A stretch of 64,000 nt of DNA from Neptuniibacter caesariensis (GCF_000153345.1 NZ_CH724126.1:718493-782492); one strand, 5' to 3'. Shown: positions 1 to 9,820, numbered from the stretch's first letter. The notes: generated by a model not told the origin, from the letters alone. Program-made: numbers and translations.

Positions 1-8
1 AAGAGAAT

Positions 9-28
9 GACCCTGTAGTTTCAGGGTC
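9..28. other. small inverted repeat (possible terminator stem)
   Basis: GACCCTG at 9-15 pairs with CAGGGTC at 22-28 across a 6-base loop. No clean T-run follows on the plus strand, so this may be the remnant of a terminator of a gene outside the window. Confidence 0.3.
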
Positions 29-59
29 TACTCCCCCATAAAATCGCGTTTTTATACAA

Positions 60-88
60 TTGAATAGAAAATAGCCGTTTTCTATAAG
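60..88 (+). promoter_or_regulatory. candidate sigma-70 promoter of the SulP gene
   Basis: A -35-like TTGAAT at 60-65 is separated by 17 bases from a -10-like TATAAG at 83-88, about 70 bases upstream of the transporter start. The spacer holds an 8-base inverted repeat (ATAGAAAA at 64-71, TTTTCTAT at 78-85) that could be an operator half-site pair. The call rests on sequence match only. Confidence 0.45.
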
Positions 89-159
89 ATAAGCCTTGCT
101 CACCCGCGTACCGCTAGTAAAATTAGCGCCTGTAATTCCGCTTTCAAAGAGAAAATTCG

Positions 160-1833
160 ATGCTTAAGTTAAATGCTCTTGGGAAGAGTAACCTTCGTGG
201 TGATGTATTAGGTGGTTTAACCGCCGCGGTTGTTTCTCTTCCATTGGCTCTGACCTTTGGTGTTGCTTCCGGAGCCGGTGCTGAAGCTGGTTTGTATGGC
301 GCAATACTGATCGGTTTGTTTGCATCTCTCTTTGGTGGTACCTCTACGCTAATCTCTGAGCCAACCGGCCCGATGACCGTGGTAATGACTGCGGTGATCA
401 GTACCTTGATTGCGGCTAACCCGGAAAAGGGCCTCGCCATGGCCTTTACGGTCGTGATGATGGCGGGTTGTTTCCAGATAGTCTTCGGTTTTTTAAAGCT
501 CGGTAAGTATATTACCCTGATGCCCTATTCCGTTGTCTCCGGCTTCATGTCCGGGATAGGGGTGATCCTGATTCTAATGCAGTTGGCACCCGCGCTGGGT
601 CAAAGTTCCCCCGGAGGCGGTGTTGTCGGGACATTAGTCAATCTGCCCGAACTGGTAATGAATATCCAGTTGGGTGAATTTTTGCTGTTCGTGGTAACCC
701 TGCAGCTACTCTTTTTTACACCGGAAAAGGTTAAAAAGTATGTACCCCCGCAACTGGTTGCGTTGGTCTTCGTCAGCATACTTTCCGTTATTGTTTTTGA
801 TTTTGCACAGATTCAGCGTATTGGCGAGATTGATGCGTCACTGCCTTCGTTTGTGATGCCTCATTTTACCCATGCGGAGCTCAGTATCATGCTGGTGGAA
901 GCAATGGTGCTGGGGATGTTGGGTTGTATCGATTCGATGCTGACTTCGGTAATTGCAGATAACCTGACACGTTCGGAGCATGATTCAAATAAAGAGCTGG
1001 TGGGGCAGGGCCTGGGTAATATCATGTCCGGCTTATTTGGTGGCCTGCCGGGTGCGGGTGCCACGATGGGGACGGTCGTCAATATTCAATCGGGAGGGCG
1101 AACCGCGTTATCTGGAGTGATACGTGTGATCGCTTTAGCGATAGCCGTGTTTGGTGCTGCATCTTTGATAGAGAATATTCCCCTGGCAGTACTTGCGGCG
1201 ATCGCGGTGAAGGTCGGGATGGATATTCTCGATTGGTCGTTTATCAAGCGTGCGCACAGAGTCTCACGTCACAGTACCCTGATTATGTATACCGTACTGT
1301 TGCTCACGGTATTTGTGGATCTGATTGTTGCTGTGGGGATCGGTGTTTTCGTGGCAAACATCATCATTATTCAGAAGCTCTCTATGGTCGAAGCGCAGAA
1401 AGTACGCGCGATGTCTGATGTTGATGATGAGCTGCCACTGGATGATGAACAACGGGAGCTTTTGAATAAAGCCGATGGGCGAGTGCTGCTGTTCTATTTA
1501 TCAGGCGCGATGATTTTCGGAGTGTCCAAAGCCATTGCCCGTGAGCGACAGGATATTGCTCATCATGATGCGGTTATCTTTGATCTGAGTGATGTGTCGT
1601 TTTTAGATGACACTATGGCTTTATCCATCGAAAACGTTGTTTTAGAAGCATTAGATATGGGTAAGCATGTTTCCATTGTAACTTCGCAAGAAGAAGCTCA
1701 GGAAAAACTGCTGAAACTCTGTATGGATTCGCGTTTGACCCGTGAGCACTTTGCCGACTCAAGAACCGTTGCCCTTCAGCGTGCGACAAAGCATATTGAT
1801 GAGTCTCAGGTTCTTATGTATTCAGGCGCATAA
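160..1833 (+). CDS. SulP family inorganic anion transporter with STAS domain
   Basis: This is an inner-membrane SLC26/SulP transporter of 557 residues. The first ~400 residues form the hydrophobic Sulfate_transp core with many membrane segments, beginning with the family-typical DVLGGLTAAVVSLPLALTFG. The cytoplasmic C-terminus (about 440-530) is a STAS domain with the usual alternating strand-helix pattern. The SulP family moves sulfate, bicarbonate, molybdate or dicarboxylates; bicarbonate transporters of the BicA type are the closest functional guess in marine bacteria, but the substrate cannot be read from sequence. No sulfate-assimilation or carbonic-anhydrase gene lies next to it. It appears to be a single-gene unit with its own promoter. 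Confidence 0.9.
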   Translation: MLKLNALGKSNLRGDVLGGLTAAVVSLPLALTFGVASGAGAEAGLYGAILIGLFASLFGGTSTLISEPTGPMTVVMTAVISTLIAANPEKGLAMAFTVVMMAGCFQIVFGFLKLGKYITLMPYSVVSGFMSGIGVILILMQLAPALGQSSPGGGVVGTLVNLPELVMNIQLGEFLLFVVTLQLLFFTPEKVKKYVPPQLVALVFVSILSVIVFDFAQIQRIGEIDASLPSFVMPHFTHAELSIMLVEAMVLGMLGCIDSMLTSVIADNLTRSEHDSNKELVGQGLGNIMSGLFGGLPGAGATMGTVVNIQSGGRTALSGVIRVIALAIAVFGAASLIENIPLAVLAAIAVKVGMDILDWSFIKRAHRVSRHSTLIMYTVLLLTVFVDLIVAVGIGVFVANIIIIQKLSMVEAQKVRAMSDVDDELPLDDEQRELLNKADGRVLLFYLSGAMIFGVSKAIARERQDIAHHDAVIFDLSDVSFLDDTMALSIENVVLEALDMGKHVSIVTSQEEAQEKLLKLCMDSRLTREHFADSRTVALQRATKHIDESQVLMYSGA

Positions 1834-1924
1834 TGCTAGCGCTGTGCTTGAATTGAGTGGGCGTGCCCACATAAATAGGTCTGAATCAATATTGTAAGTT
1901 TTTAGCGGGTTTCTCAGAGATAAG

Positions 1925-2251
1925 ATGGCAAACAAAGAAGATCGAATCTACAAAGTGATTTTTGTGAACCAGGACCAGGTTTTCGAAATCTACGCAAAGC
2001 ATGTCTATCAGAGTGACATGTGGGGCTTCCTTGAGGTCGAAGAGTTTGTTTTTGGGAATCGCTCAGAGCTGGTGATCGATCCGGGTGAAGAGAAACTGAA
2101 AAATCAGTTCAATGGTGTAAAGCGATCTTATATTCCAAGTCATGCGATCATCCGTATTGATGAAGTGGAGCATGAGGGAACGCCTAAAATCACAGAGGCC
2201 AAAGGCACGATCACCGCGTTCCCGATGACCCCTGCCCCTAAAAAAGACTGA
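1925..2251 (+). CDS. DUF1820 family protein
   Basis: This small soluble protein of 108 residues matches what I know of the DUF1820 family, which is conserved in gammaproteobacteria and has no established function. It has no signal peptide or membrane segment, is rich in charged residues, and ends in a Pro/Lys tail. A short GTGGGC/GCCCAC hairpin (1857-1870) lies between it and the transporter, so the two are probably separate or only weakly coupled. It runs head-on into the glucosylglycerate operon with 11 bases between the stop codons. Confidence 0.8.
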   Translation: MANKEDRIYKVIFVNQDQVFEIYAKHVYQSDMWGFLEVEEFVFGNRSELVIDPGEEKLKNQFNGVKRSYIPSHAIIRIDEVEHEGTPKITEAKGTITAFPMTPAPKKD

Positions 2252-2262
2252 TTTTTATCTGA

Positions 2263-3999
2263 TCAATAAACATTTGAAAGCCACAGGCTCTGGTAGGGTT
2301 GCAGAATCAGAGTCTCGTGCAGATCTTCGCAACGTTTCCCCGATAGCAAATCATACCAGTCATCAGTACCGATTAAGTTCAGATTGGACAGGAGTAACTC
2401 CGCTGGTTCTGAACTGATATTGTTCAGGCAGAAGATACTTTGTCTACGGTCGATGCTCTGTCTCCAGAAGCCAAAAACCTGTGAGCCTAAATGCAAGGTG
2501 AACTGAGTTGCATTAGGGTGAAACGCGGGTTGATAGGTGCGTATGGATATCAGCTTTTTCATCGCCTCAAAAATGCGGTGATGATGCGTTTGCGGATCAT
2601 CGAGTGCCTCTTTTAGCTCGTCATATTGCCAGTGATGGCGGTTAATAGAGCGATAGTGCCCGGTCATTTTTACGCGTTCATAGTCGTTTTGTGAGCCAAA
2701 CAGGCTCTGGATATAAATCCCGGGGATTCCCTCCAGGGCCAGCATGATCCGGTGGGCGCACAAAAAGCGTTCCTCTCCCCACTGGTCAGGACCCTGGGTT
2801 GTCCCCTGCAGGGCATCGAACAATGAAATATTAATTTCGTAGGGTTTATTCTGGCCATTTTCGAGTGCCCGCCACGAAACGTGTCCGCCAAAAGACTGCA
2901 TCAAATCGATCAATTGGCTGACTTCCTGATCACTTAAAATGCCCTCGGCAGGTCTGAGCCCAATACCGTCATGGGAGGCAATAAAGTTGAAATATGCAGT
3001 GCCATCCTGTGCGGGGGGCATGCTCATCATCCATTGCTTTAGATAGTCGCATTCTCCGGTAATCAGGGTATGCAGTAGCAAGGGGGGTAAAGAAAAGTTA
3101 TACACGCAGTGAGCTTCGTTAGCGTTGCCAAAGTATGAGAGATTTTCCCGACTCGGAATGTTGGTTTCAGTAATGATCATTGCGTTGGGTTGAGCATATT
3201 CAATCAGTGTCCTTAGCAACCTAACGAGTTCATGGGTTTGGGGCAGATTTAGGCAGCTGGAGCCTGCTTCTTTCCACAGAAAGGCGATAGCATCCAGGCG
3301 GAATATATTGACCCCTTTATCCAGATAAAAACGGATGATCTTTACAAACTCTTTGAGCACTTCAGGGTTCCGGAAGTCAAGGTCAACCTGATCATGGCTA
3401 AACGTGCACCACACATGTTGTATACCGTCGTGGGTTTGTACGGCGTTTAATAATGGGCTGGTTCTGGGGCGAACAACCTGGCTAAGATCGGCCTCAGGGT
3501 TTTCTGTAAAAAAGTAGTTGTGGCCTTCCCCTTGTGCCATTTTGAAATTTTTGAACCACTGGCTTTCGCTGGAACAGTGGTTGATGACCAGATCAGCCAT
3601 CAGGCGAAATTCAGCGGAGATTTTCTCGATATCTTCCCAGGAGCCTGCACTGGATCTGACTGCATAAAAATCCGACACCGCAAAGCCATCGTCAGAGCTA
3701 TAGGGGAAGAAGGGAAGAATATGGATGCCATTAATCATGCCTTGGCATTGTTCATGTAGGAAGCGATACAGGGTCATGAGCGCCGTTTCATCTGGGTGAT
3801 GGATTGAGTCACCATAAGCGATCATTATCAGGTCTGAAGCATCCCAGTGGTTCTGGTGAGGCGCGGGTTCCGATAGCACCTGCTCAAGGCGCATTAGTGT
3901 GATTAGCTCTGAGGCGAGTTGTTCCGTATCCAGAAGAGGGTAAACGCTCTCGAGGTGGCTTTTAACCCGAAAGTGAAGGTTATCGTTTAATAGGTTCAT
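2263..3999 (-). CDS. GH13_18 sucrose-phosphorylase-like enzyme, probable glucosylglycerate phosphorylase
   Basis: This 578-residue alpha-amylase-fold protein resembles the sucrose phosphorylase subfamily (GH13_18). The expected catalytic residues are visible: nucleophile Asp in FRLDAIAF (about 236), acid/base Glu in IITETN (about 278) and transition-state Asp in ASHDGIG (about 344). Members of this subfamily phosphorolyse sucrose, sucrose 6-phosphate, glucosylglycerol or glucosylglycerate. It is the last gene of an operon that makes glucosylglycerate, 13 bases after gpgS, so glucosylglycerate phosphorylase is the best inference. A TTG lies one codon upstream, but the ATG at 3999 is preferred because a good AGGAG ribosome site precedes it. 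Sucrose phosphorylase remains the alternative. Confidence 0.8.
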   Translation of the reverse strand: MNLLNDNLHFRVKSHLESVYPLLDTEQLASELITLMRLEQVLSEPAPHQNHWDASDLIMIAYGDSIHHPDETALMTLYRFLHEQCQGMINGIHILPFFPYSSDDGFAVSDFYAVRSSAGSWEDIEKISAEFRLMADLVINHCSSESQWFKNFKMAQGEGHNYFFTENPEADLSQVVRPRTSPLLNAVQTHDGIQHVWCTFSHDQVDLDFRNPEVLKEFVKIIRFYLDKGVNIFRLDAIAFLWKEAGSSCLNLPQTHELVRLLRTLIEYAQPNAMIITETNIPSRENLSYFGNANEAHCVYNFSLPPLLLHTLITGECDYLKQWMMSMPPAQDGTAYFNFIASHDGIGLRPAEGILSDQEVSQLIDLMQSFGGHVSWRALENGQNKPYEINISLFDALQGTTQGPDQWGEERFLCAHRIMLALEGIPGIYIQSLFGSQNDYERVKMTGHYRSINRHHWQYDELKEALDDPQTHHHRIFEAMKKLISIRTYQPAFHPNATQFTLHLGSQVFGFWRQSIDRRQSIFCLNNISSEPAELLLSNLNLIGTDDWYDLLSGKRCEDLHETLILQPYQSLWLSNVY

Positions 4000-4012
4000 C
4001 AAGCGCTCCTGG

Positions 4013-5239
4013 TCAGGCTAACCCATACTCTTTGTTATCCAGCTCGACAGCTTCTAGTAGTCTGTCGTAAACATCAGGCATGGCACTGGTGACGCGGTTC
4101 CAACTTGGAATAAAAGGTGTCTCCATCGGGTTCGAAAGGAACTGTTCGCCTGCAGTCATGATGTTGCGGGCAAACATTTCAACGGCTTTTTCTTCGCTGT
4201 GAATGTCCAGCTTCAGGCCGTTCATGACAGCATCGTTGTGATAGGTTTCAATGAAATCCAGAGCGATTCTGAAGTAGGTCGCTTTTAATGAGCGGAATGT
4301 TTCGGTGCTGAAGGTATGTCCGTGGGTGGCAAGCTTACGTAGGAGCGCCTTAGTGATGTCTATCGACATCTTTGACAAACCGGCCCCTGCATCATCCAGG
4401 GATAAATTCTGATGTTTATGGTCGTAGCGGTCTGCAATATCAACCTGGCAGAGGCGGTTATTAGCATAGTTACGATGCATCTCAGAGAGAACGCCAATCT
4501 CCAGTCCCCAGTCACTAGGTATGCGTATGTCATTTAACACATCACGGCGGAAGGAAAACTCCCCCGCGAGTGGGTAGCGGAAACTATCCATGAACTGGAG
4601 GTATTCGATTTCACCAAACACTTTTTTGAGTGCCCGGAGCAGGGGGGTCACCAGAAGGCGACAGACCCGGCCATTTATTTGCCCATCGGCTACGCGTGCG
4701 TAAAAACCTTTGCAAAACTCATAGTTAAACTGAGGGTGGGCCACCGGGTAAATCAGGCGGGCTAGCAACTCTCGGTTATAGGTTGTTATATCGCAATCAT
4801 GGAGGGCGACAGATTCTGCTCTGCCTGAAGCCAGAATATAACCCATACAGTACCAGACATTACGACCTTTACCGGGTTCTTGAGGGGCCAGGTTTAATGC
4901 CTGCAGTTCTTTATCTAGTGCCTGTAAACGCGGCCCGTCATTCCAAAGAATACGGTGGTGTTGAGGAAGCCTGCCGAAAAAATTCTGGGCAAATTTAAAT
5001 TGTGCTTTATCGGCACGATCGAGACCTATGACAATTTCATTTAAGTAGGGCACCTCACAAATTTCATTGATGATATGGCTTAAAGCGGGGCCTTCAAGTT
5101 CTGAAAAGAGTGAGGGTAATATTAGTGCCAGCGGGCGTTTTTTACTGAACTTCAGTAACTCCGACTCAAGTTCATTGAGAGGTCGGTCAGAGAGATTGTG
5201 AAGCGTTGTTATAATGCCATTCTGATAGAAGTCAGCCAT
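4013..5239 (-). CDS. gpgS: glucosyl-3-phosphoglycerate synthase (GpgS)
   Basis: This 408-residue GT81-type glycosyltransferase moves glucose from an NDP-glucose to 3-phosphoglycerate, the first step of glucosylglycerate synthesis. The N-terminal half has the nucleotide-sugar fold with the acidic motif [11 protein letters not shown] (about residue 150), which takes the place of the DXD metal-binding site. A later stretch, [16 protein letters not shown], is typical of GpgS/MpgS enzymes. It lies between the phosphatase and the phosphorylase genes on the same strand with 30- and 13-base gaps, which supports one operon. Mannosyl-3-phosphoglycerate synthase is the main alternative but usually belongs to a different family (GT55). 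Confidence 0.87.
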   Translation of the reverse strand: MADFYQNGIITTLHNLSDRPLNELESELLKFSKKRPLALILPSLFSELEGPALSHIINEICEVPYLNEIVIGLDRADKAQFKFAQNFFGRLPQHHRILWNDGPRLQALDKELQALNLAPQEPGKGRNVWYCMGYILASGRAESVALHDCDITTYNRELLARLIYPVAHPQFNYEFCKGFYARVADGQINGRVCRLLVTPLLRALKKVFGEIEYLQFMDSFRYPLAGEFSFRRDVLNDIRIPSDWGLEIGVLSEMHRNYANNRLCQVDIADRYDHKHQNLSLDDAGAGLSKMSIDITKALLRKLATHGHTFSTETFRSLKATYFRIALDFIETYHNDAVMNGLKLDIHSEEKAVEMFARNIMTAGEQFLSNPMETPFIPSWNRVTSAMPDVYDRLLEAVELDNKEYGLA

Positions 5240-5269
5240 ATTCTCACCCTTAAGTCTGTTGAAATTCTT

Positions 5270-6103
5270 TTAGTTAATGGAGTTAAACAGTGACGTTGAT
5301 AGGCAGTACATGACCCCTTCAACCCACCCTTCTGGACCGCAAGCCTTGGTTAAATACTGATATGGGTTGCGCACCCGAGGGGCCGCATTGACAGGAGAGC
5401 GAATAATAATGGCCTGTTGGGCTGCTTCGAGCATGGCAACATCGTTTTCGCCATCTCCGGCAGCGATGGTGGTGATGGTTTTTTGGGGCGTGTTGTTTTT
5501 GTAGTACTGGGTTAGCCATTGAAGTGCCTGACCCTTATCACAGTGCCCAGAAACATGCAGAAACCTTCCGCCTTGAAGCACGTTAGCGCCTGCTTCTTGT
5601 AATGATGCGATGAATGCTCTTTTTCGTTGTTCGGTACTTTTCCAAAGTACCGGCTCGCTAAATGAGCGAAGGTTAGCTTGCTGTGCTCCTTCTAGAGAAA
5701 GCCCCGTGCTTGTCGAAATTCCATGGGTGCCTAATTCAGCAAAGGTAATAAATTCGTTGGGAAAGCTCCGCTCTAGGTGTTGTAAAATGGATTGCCAGGT
5801 ACTGCGGGGCTGCGAAAGCTTTTTAAGGTGGTAGCCATCAACAATGGGCTGGTTCAGTTGTTCAGGGAAATAATCCTGTGGAATATATATACCGGCGCCG
5901 TTTTCAACGATGAACGGGTGATGGTTGTCCAGTGAATCTCTCAATGGAATGAGTTCAGCAAAGGTTTTGCTGGTGGCAGGAATAACAGGGATATTGTGTT
6001 GTTCCAACCGTGATAGCAGAGGTTCGGCTGCACTAAACCCGTAACTATGATGGTCGAGTAGTGAACCATCCAGATCTGTGAAAATCAGCGTTAAATCGAT
6101 CAC
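5270..6103 (-). CDS. mannosyl/glucosyl-3-phosphoglycerate phosphatase (HAD family)
   Basis: This 277-residue HAD phosphatase has the four HAD motifs: DLDGSLLD near the N-terminus with the nucleophile Asp, a Ser/Thr motif in PATSKT, a Lys further on (GHCDKGQAL) and the acidic AAGDGENDVAML near the C-terminus. It is of the MpgP/Cof-like type, which dephosphorylates glucosyl- or mannosyl-3-phosphoglycerate to the free osmolyte. Pairing with GpgS makes the glucosyl substrate likely. The gene starts with GTG at 6103 behind a strong GGAGGGG ribosome site (6106-6113) and is first in the operon. Confidence 0.87.
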   Translation of the reverse strand: MIDLTLIFTDLDGSLLDHHSYGFSAAEPLLSRLEQHNIPVIPATSKTFAELIPLRDSLDNHHPFIVENGAGIYIPQDYFPEQLNQPIVDGYHLKKLSQPRSTWQSILQHLERSFPNEFITFAELGTHGISTSTGLSLEGAQQANLRSFSEPVLWKSTEQRKRAFIASLQEAGANVLQGGRFLHVSGHCDKGQALQWLTQYYKNNTPQKTITTIAAGDGENDVAMLEAAQQAIIIRSPVNAAPRVRNPYQYLTKACGPEGWVEGVMYCLSTSLFNSIN

Positions 6104-6149
6104 GAGCCCCTCCAGTCAAAAATGATGCGCCTGCCCTTTTGTGAACGCT

Positions 6150-6174
6150 GCTTTGCACCATTTTTATGCAAAGC
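6150..6174. promoter_or_regulatory. palindrome upstream of the glucosylglycerate operon (candidate operator)
   Basis: GCTTTGCA at 6150-6157 and TGCAAAGC at 6167-6174 form a perfect 8-base inverted repeat with a 9-base spacer, centred about 59 bases upstream of the gpgP start. The 231-base gap 6104-6334 otherwise holds only the ribosome site; a short plus-strand frame there does not look like a real gene. A DNA-binding site is an inference. Confidence 0.4.
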
Positions 6175-6334
6175 AATCCAGAAATGTGATTATTCAATGG
6201 GTATCAATGCGTTATCTTGGTATCAGCAGGAACTGTGCCGATGTCGTCAATTGGCATGTTTGGGGTTCGGTAGAGCGAGGCTAGAGGAAAGAGGTGATAA
6301 GCGTCTGATGGTAATAACGTTTACGTTTAGCCGG

Positions 6335-8485
6335 TTATAGCGAAACTATTTTGTCTCGGCCCGAGTTTTTGGCTTGATACAAAGCATCATCGACTCGCTT
6401 AATAAGCTCATGGTGGCTTTCACCTTGTATATACACGGTAGCTCCTGCACTGAAGGTGATAGGAAAGTCTACTGAGTACTTCTTAGCTTTGGTGGACTCG
6501 CAAATTTTATTGGCTATGAGTTTGGCTCCGTTTAAGTCCGTATGAGGACAAAGCATGATAAATTCCTCTCCTCCCCAGCGTCCAAGAGTATCCGCCTGAC
6601 GGCTTTCGCTGATTAGTAGCTGACTGACTTCTTGTAAAACAGCGTCTCCGGCCTGGTGCCCAAATTGGTCATTAATCTGTTTGAATAGGTCAAGGTCAAA
6701 CAGGATGAGTGCTAATGGTGTTTCATATCTTGAGGCTGAAGCAATGGCTTTCTCCATCTCCTGATTGATCAAATATCGGTTGGACAGTCCGGTTAGGTGA
6801 TCAGTTGTTGCTTGCTTTGCTAATAGCTCATTGAGGTTCATTAATTTGCTGTTATATGACGATATAACACGGTTACGGTAAATGAGAAGTCCCATTAAAA
6901 TCAGTCCACCTACCACGGCCCAAAAAAACATCCAGTAATTAACCGGCTTATCATAACGGACGCCGACCCAGCGATTGGTAATAGCAGTGAACTCTTCTTT
7001 TGTAACGGAATAGATCGCTTTGTTGAATAACGGGATATATTGTCTCATGCCCTTTTGGAATCCTACGGATAAGGGGTAATTCATGGGTAGAGTGCTACTG
7101 ACTTTAAGACTGACGAATTGTCCTGAATTAATATGGTGAGCAATGGCTTCATATGAATCAATGTATCCAAATAATTTTTCCTGAGTGACATCCTTTAAGG
7201 CTTCGCTGATGGAATCTGTAGTTTGTATGTTCATGTCAGGATAGTTTTGCTTTAGCAAATCATGAACCGCGCTAGAGCGAATAACAGATATAGGGTTGTC
7301 CTTCAGTTTGGCAATGTCGGGAACAAATAGTTGATCTTGACGAGTCACCAAAACTATTGGCGAGGTGAAAATAGGATTAGAAAAATCCAAGAATTTTTTT
7401 CGTGCTTGGGTTTGAGCAATAGGCACAACCGCATCGCATTGTCCCGTTTTTAGGGCTTCTAGGGTTTGATGCCAGTTTCCAGAATTATTAAGTTGGATTT
7501 CGGTTCCTAGCTTTTCGCCGATTAATGTAAGGACATCTGAGATAATTCCGCTGTGCTTTTTCCTCGTAAAGCTGATAAATGGCGCCCATTCTTCTTCAGC
7601 GCATAAGGTAAATTGTCCAAGTTCCTTAAGGAGCTTTTGTTCACCCTTAGAGAGTTTTATGTTTCCTTCTGGTTCTGCATTGTTGTTTTCTGGGGCAGAT
7701 AGACTAAACCATCGGGTTTGGATAGCAATTTTCTCATGTTGAGGTATGGCTGTGAGCCCTTTGTTTAATATGGAAATGGCTTCAGGCCAGTCATTCCTTA
7801 CGCCCATTACCAGATCCAGCTTTTGATCCAAATGAAAGGCTGTCTGTAGATAGGGCATCCCGAGTTTGTTTGCCAGATATAAAGTGGCACCATTGCCAAA
7901 AGTAGCATCGGCTCGTCCAGATGAAACCGCACTAAGAAGCTCTGTAACGGTATCAACAAAAAGAACCTTAACGCCATCGAACTGTTTAACCAGTTCAATA
8001 TCGGATAAGTTGCCCTTCTGTATGACCACGGTCTTGTCAATAAGTGATTGCGCATCTTGGATTTGCGCGGGGTTTCCTAATGCGACGAAAACAGATTTTT
8101 GTAAAGTTAAGTAGGGGAACGAAAAATTAAGATAAGATAATCTTTCTGGTATTGCCGCACCAGTGCTGAGACCGTCTATTCTTCGGGCTTTTGCCGCCTC
8201 TTGCATTTCACTCCAGTTACCTAAGGTTAACTGGAAGTTTGCCCCTGTGATCTGATTGATCTTATTAAGTATTTCTGAGTCATATCCACTAATGATTCCG
8301 TTATCGGAGGTTATGACATAGGGCTCCCACGACTTATCAGTCCCTAGGGTGATGATCGGATGGTTTTTTATGAACTCTATTTCAGATGCAGTAAGTTCTA
8401 GCTCAGCTGAACTGACGTTCGTGATGGTTAAGAGCAGATAAAGCCCGTATATCCAAAAAGGCACATTCTTTACAGCTTGTGTCAT
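6335..8485 (-). CDS. diguanylate cyclase with two periplasmic SBP_bac_3 sensor domains
   Basis: This 716-residue membrane sensor would make cyclic di-GMP in response to a periplasmic small molecule. A signal peptide (1-27) is followed by two tandem bacterial solute-binding type-3 domains (about 35-270 and 290-510). Then come one membrane helix (about 515-540, WMFFWAVVGGLILMGLLIY), a short linker and a GGDEF domain. The active-site motif is GGEEF in LGRWGGEEF. Five residues before it sits RQAD, an intact RxxD inhibitory site, so product feedback is expected. No EAL domain is present. The binding domains usually recognise amino acids or related compounds; the ligand here is unknown. Confidence 0.9.
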   Translation of the reverse strand: MTQAVKNVPFWIYGLYLLLTITNVSSAELELTASEIEFIKNHPIITLGTDKSWEPYVITSDNGIISGYDSEILNKINQITGANFQLTLGNWSEMQEAAKARRIDGLSTGAAIPERLSYLNFSFPYLTLQKSVFVALGNPAQIQDAQSLIDKTVVIQKGNLSDIELVKQFDGVKVLFVDTVTELLSAVSSGRADATFGNGATLYLANKLGMPYLQTAFHLDQKLDLVMGVRNDWPEAISILNKGLTAIPQHEKIAIQTRWFSLSAPENNNAEPEGNIKLSKGEQKLLKELGQFTLCAEEEWAPFISFTRKKHSGIISDVLTLIGEKLGTEIQLNNSGNWHQTLEALKTGQCDAVVPIAQTQARKKFLDFSNPIFTSPIVLVTRQDQLFVPDIAKLKDNPISVIRSSAVHDLLKQNYPDMNIQTTDSISEALKDVTQEKLFGYIDSYEAIAHHINSGQFVSLKVSSTLPMNYPLSVGFQKGMRQYIPLFNKAIYSVTKEEFTAITNRWVGVRYDKPVNYWMFFWAVVGGLILMGLLIYRNRVISSYNSKLMNLNELLAKQATTDHLTGLSNRYLINQEMEKAIASASRYETPLALILFDLDLFKQINDQFGHQAGDAVLQEVSQLLISESRQADTLGRWGGEEFIMLCPHTDLNGAKLIANKICESTKAKKYSVDFPITFSAGATVYIQGESHHELIKRVDDALYQAKNSGRDKIVSL

Positions 8486-8570
8486 CAGGCTTTGGGTTCC
8501 GTTAATAAAGTATCATCTCTAAAGGTAGTCTAAAATGGCGATTATGCCTCAGAGTAAGAGCTCTTGATTA

Positions 8571-9722
8571 TCAAACGACTAAGTCAACCTGTTGCAAGGT
8601 ACCTGTTTCCCCCTCTTCAGTCAGAAAAAGGCCGGTTGCCCGGATCTTACCGCCTAATTCTTGGCTGTTCTCGCCCGCTTCCAGGTCCCAGTCAGTGTGT
8701 GCGTAACCCAGATAGAGTGCGCCTACCCCTTTTTCTGCAAGGCTGAACATACTGCTGCTACCGTCGGCATGTTGAACCCAAATTCGCAGCTTATCCCAGA
8801 TAGCATCACCCTCATCGATGAAACCGTTCTTATCATTATCGTATTCAGCTAGCTCTTTGAAACCATTACCTGACGTGGCGCCAAATAACTCATTGCCATC
8901 ATCAACTTCACCATTAGCATTTTTATCCAAGGCAATGTATCCACTACTTTCTGCCAGGCGGTGGATAAGTTCCTGGTCACCATCGGAGTCAATGTCGAAT
9001 TCTAATGTGTCGTTACTTAGCTCTGCGGCTTTGCCTCCAAAGTTGATGACTAGGGGGTCTTTCAAAGCTGCGCCCATACGGATCATGAAGCTGCGGTTCT
9101 CGCTTGTCGATCGGCTCATATTTAGTTGCAGGTTGAGGTCGATCACTTTGCCGTCAGCCGTACGTACCTGCCCCGTGGCCTGAAATTGGACTTGCTCTTG
9201 CTTAACTGTGGTTTCGCTATAGCTATATTCGAAACCATGCTCTAGAGGGCCTTCAACTGAACTGATAGTAAGCTCTGAACTATCTCCTGATAGTGATTCA
9301 GTATTGTTATTGCTCGAGCCTCCTACCGCAGGGGTGTTCATCATACCGACATTGAATCGTTTCCCTGTCAGGCTTTCAAAGAGTCGAATTAGCATCTCTA
9401 TCTTCAGCTTATCTTCAGGGGTGAGCTCGAGAAGACTATTGCTGACACCGGTACTCTTGGTCATCAACTGATCCAGGGTATATTTACCGGCATCTTGCTT
9501 GGCAATCATCTGGCGGATATCGCTATAGGTCGCCTTTTCTTCTTTGATCTCTGTAAGAGATTCTCTCTCGATGCTTTCCCGGTGGGAACCGGCAACTAAG
9601 TTGTCTTTGTTAAAGGCATCCCCCTGACGAACATAACCTTCGGTTAGGTGTTCGCGAACTTCCTTATAGGAGGATTGGTGTGCGGCACTTTCCAGTGCGA
9701 TGTCTGAGGCTGCGATACGCAT
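8571..9722 (-). CDS. conserved protein of unknown function with EF-hand-like calcium loops
   Basis: I do not recognise a named family. The 383-residue protein has no signal peptide and no membrane segment. The N-terminal ~120 residues look helical and charged, followed by an Asn/Ser-rich linker. The C-terminal part (about 240-330) has Asp-rich loops resembling calcium sites: DIDSDGDQEL, DKNANGEVDDGNE and DNDKNGFIDEGD. Similar loops occur in the C-terminal parts of RTX-like and large secreted proteins. The start at 9722 has a GGAAGG ribosome site. The gene stands alone with a sigma-28-like promoter (see 9821-9847), which suggests co-expression with late flagellar genes. Confidence 0.75.
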   Translation of the reverse strand: MRIAASDIALESAAHQSSYKEVREHLTEGYVRQGDAFNKDNLVAGSHRESIERESLTEIKEEKATYSDIRQMIAKQDAGKYTLDQLMTKSTGVSNSLLELTPEDKLKIEMLIRLFESLTGKRFNVGMMNTPAVGGSSNNNTESLSGDSSELTISSVEGPLEHGFEYSYSETTVKQEQVQFQATGQVRTADGKVIDLNLQLNMSRSTSENRSFMIRMGAALKDPLVINFGGKAAELSNDTLEFDIDSDGDQELIHRLAESSGYIALDKNANGEVDDGNELFGATSGNGFKELAEYDNDKNGFIDEGDAIWDKLRIWVQHADGSSSMFSLAEKGVGALYLGYAHTDWDLEAGENSQELGGKIRATGLFLTEEGETGTLQQVDLVV

Positions 9723-9820
9723 GGCATCACCTTCCGTTTTTTTGTACCTTCCATGGCGGTTTGTCAGGAAGCCTATAGGGCCCCCATGCTAATGGAGGGA
9801 GTTATTTGTCCATTAGCGGT

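Noticed and set aside
6122-6340. 72-codon plus-strand frame in the gap before gpgP
   Set aside because: Its composition looks random, it overlaps the operon's own leader and palindrome, and it resembles no family.
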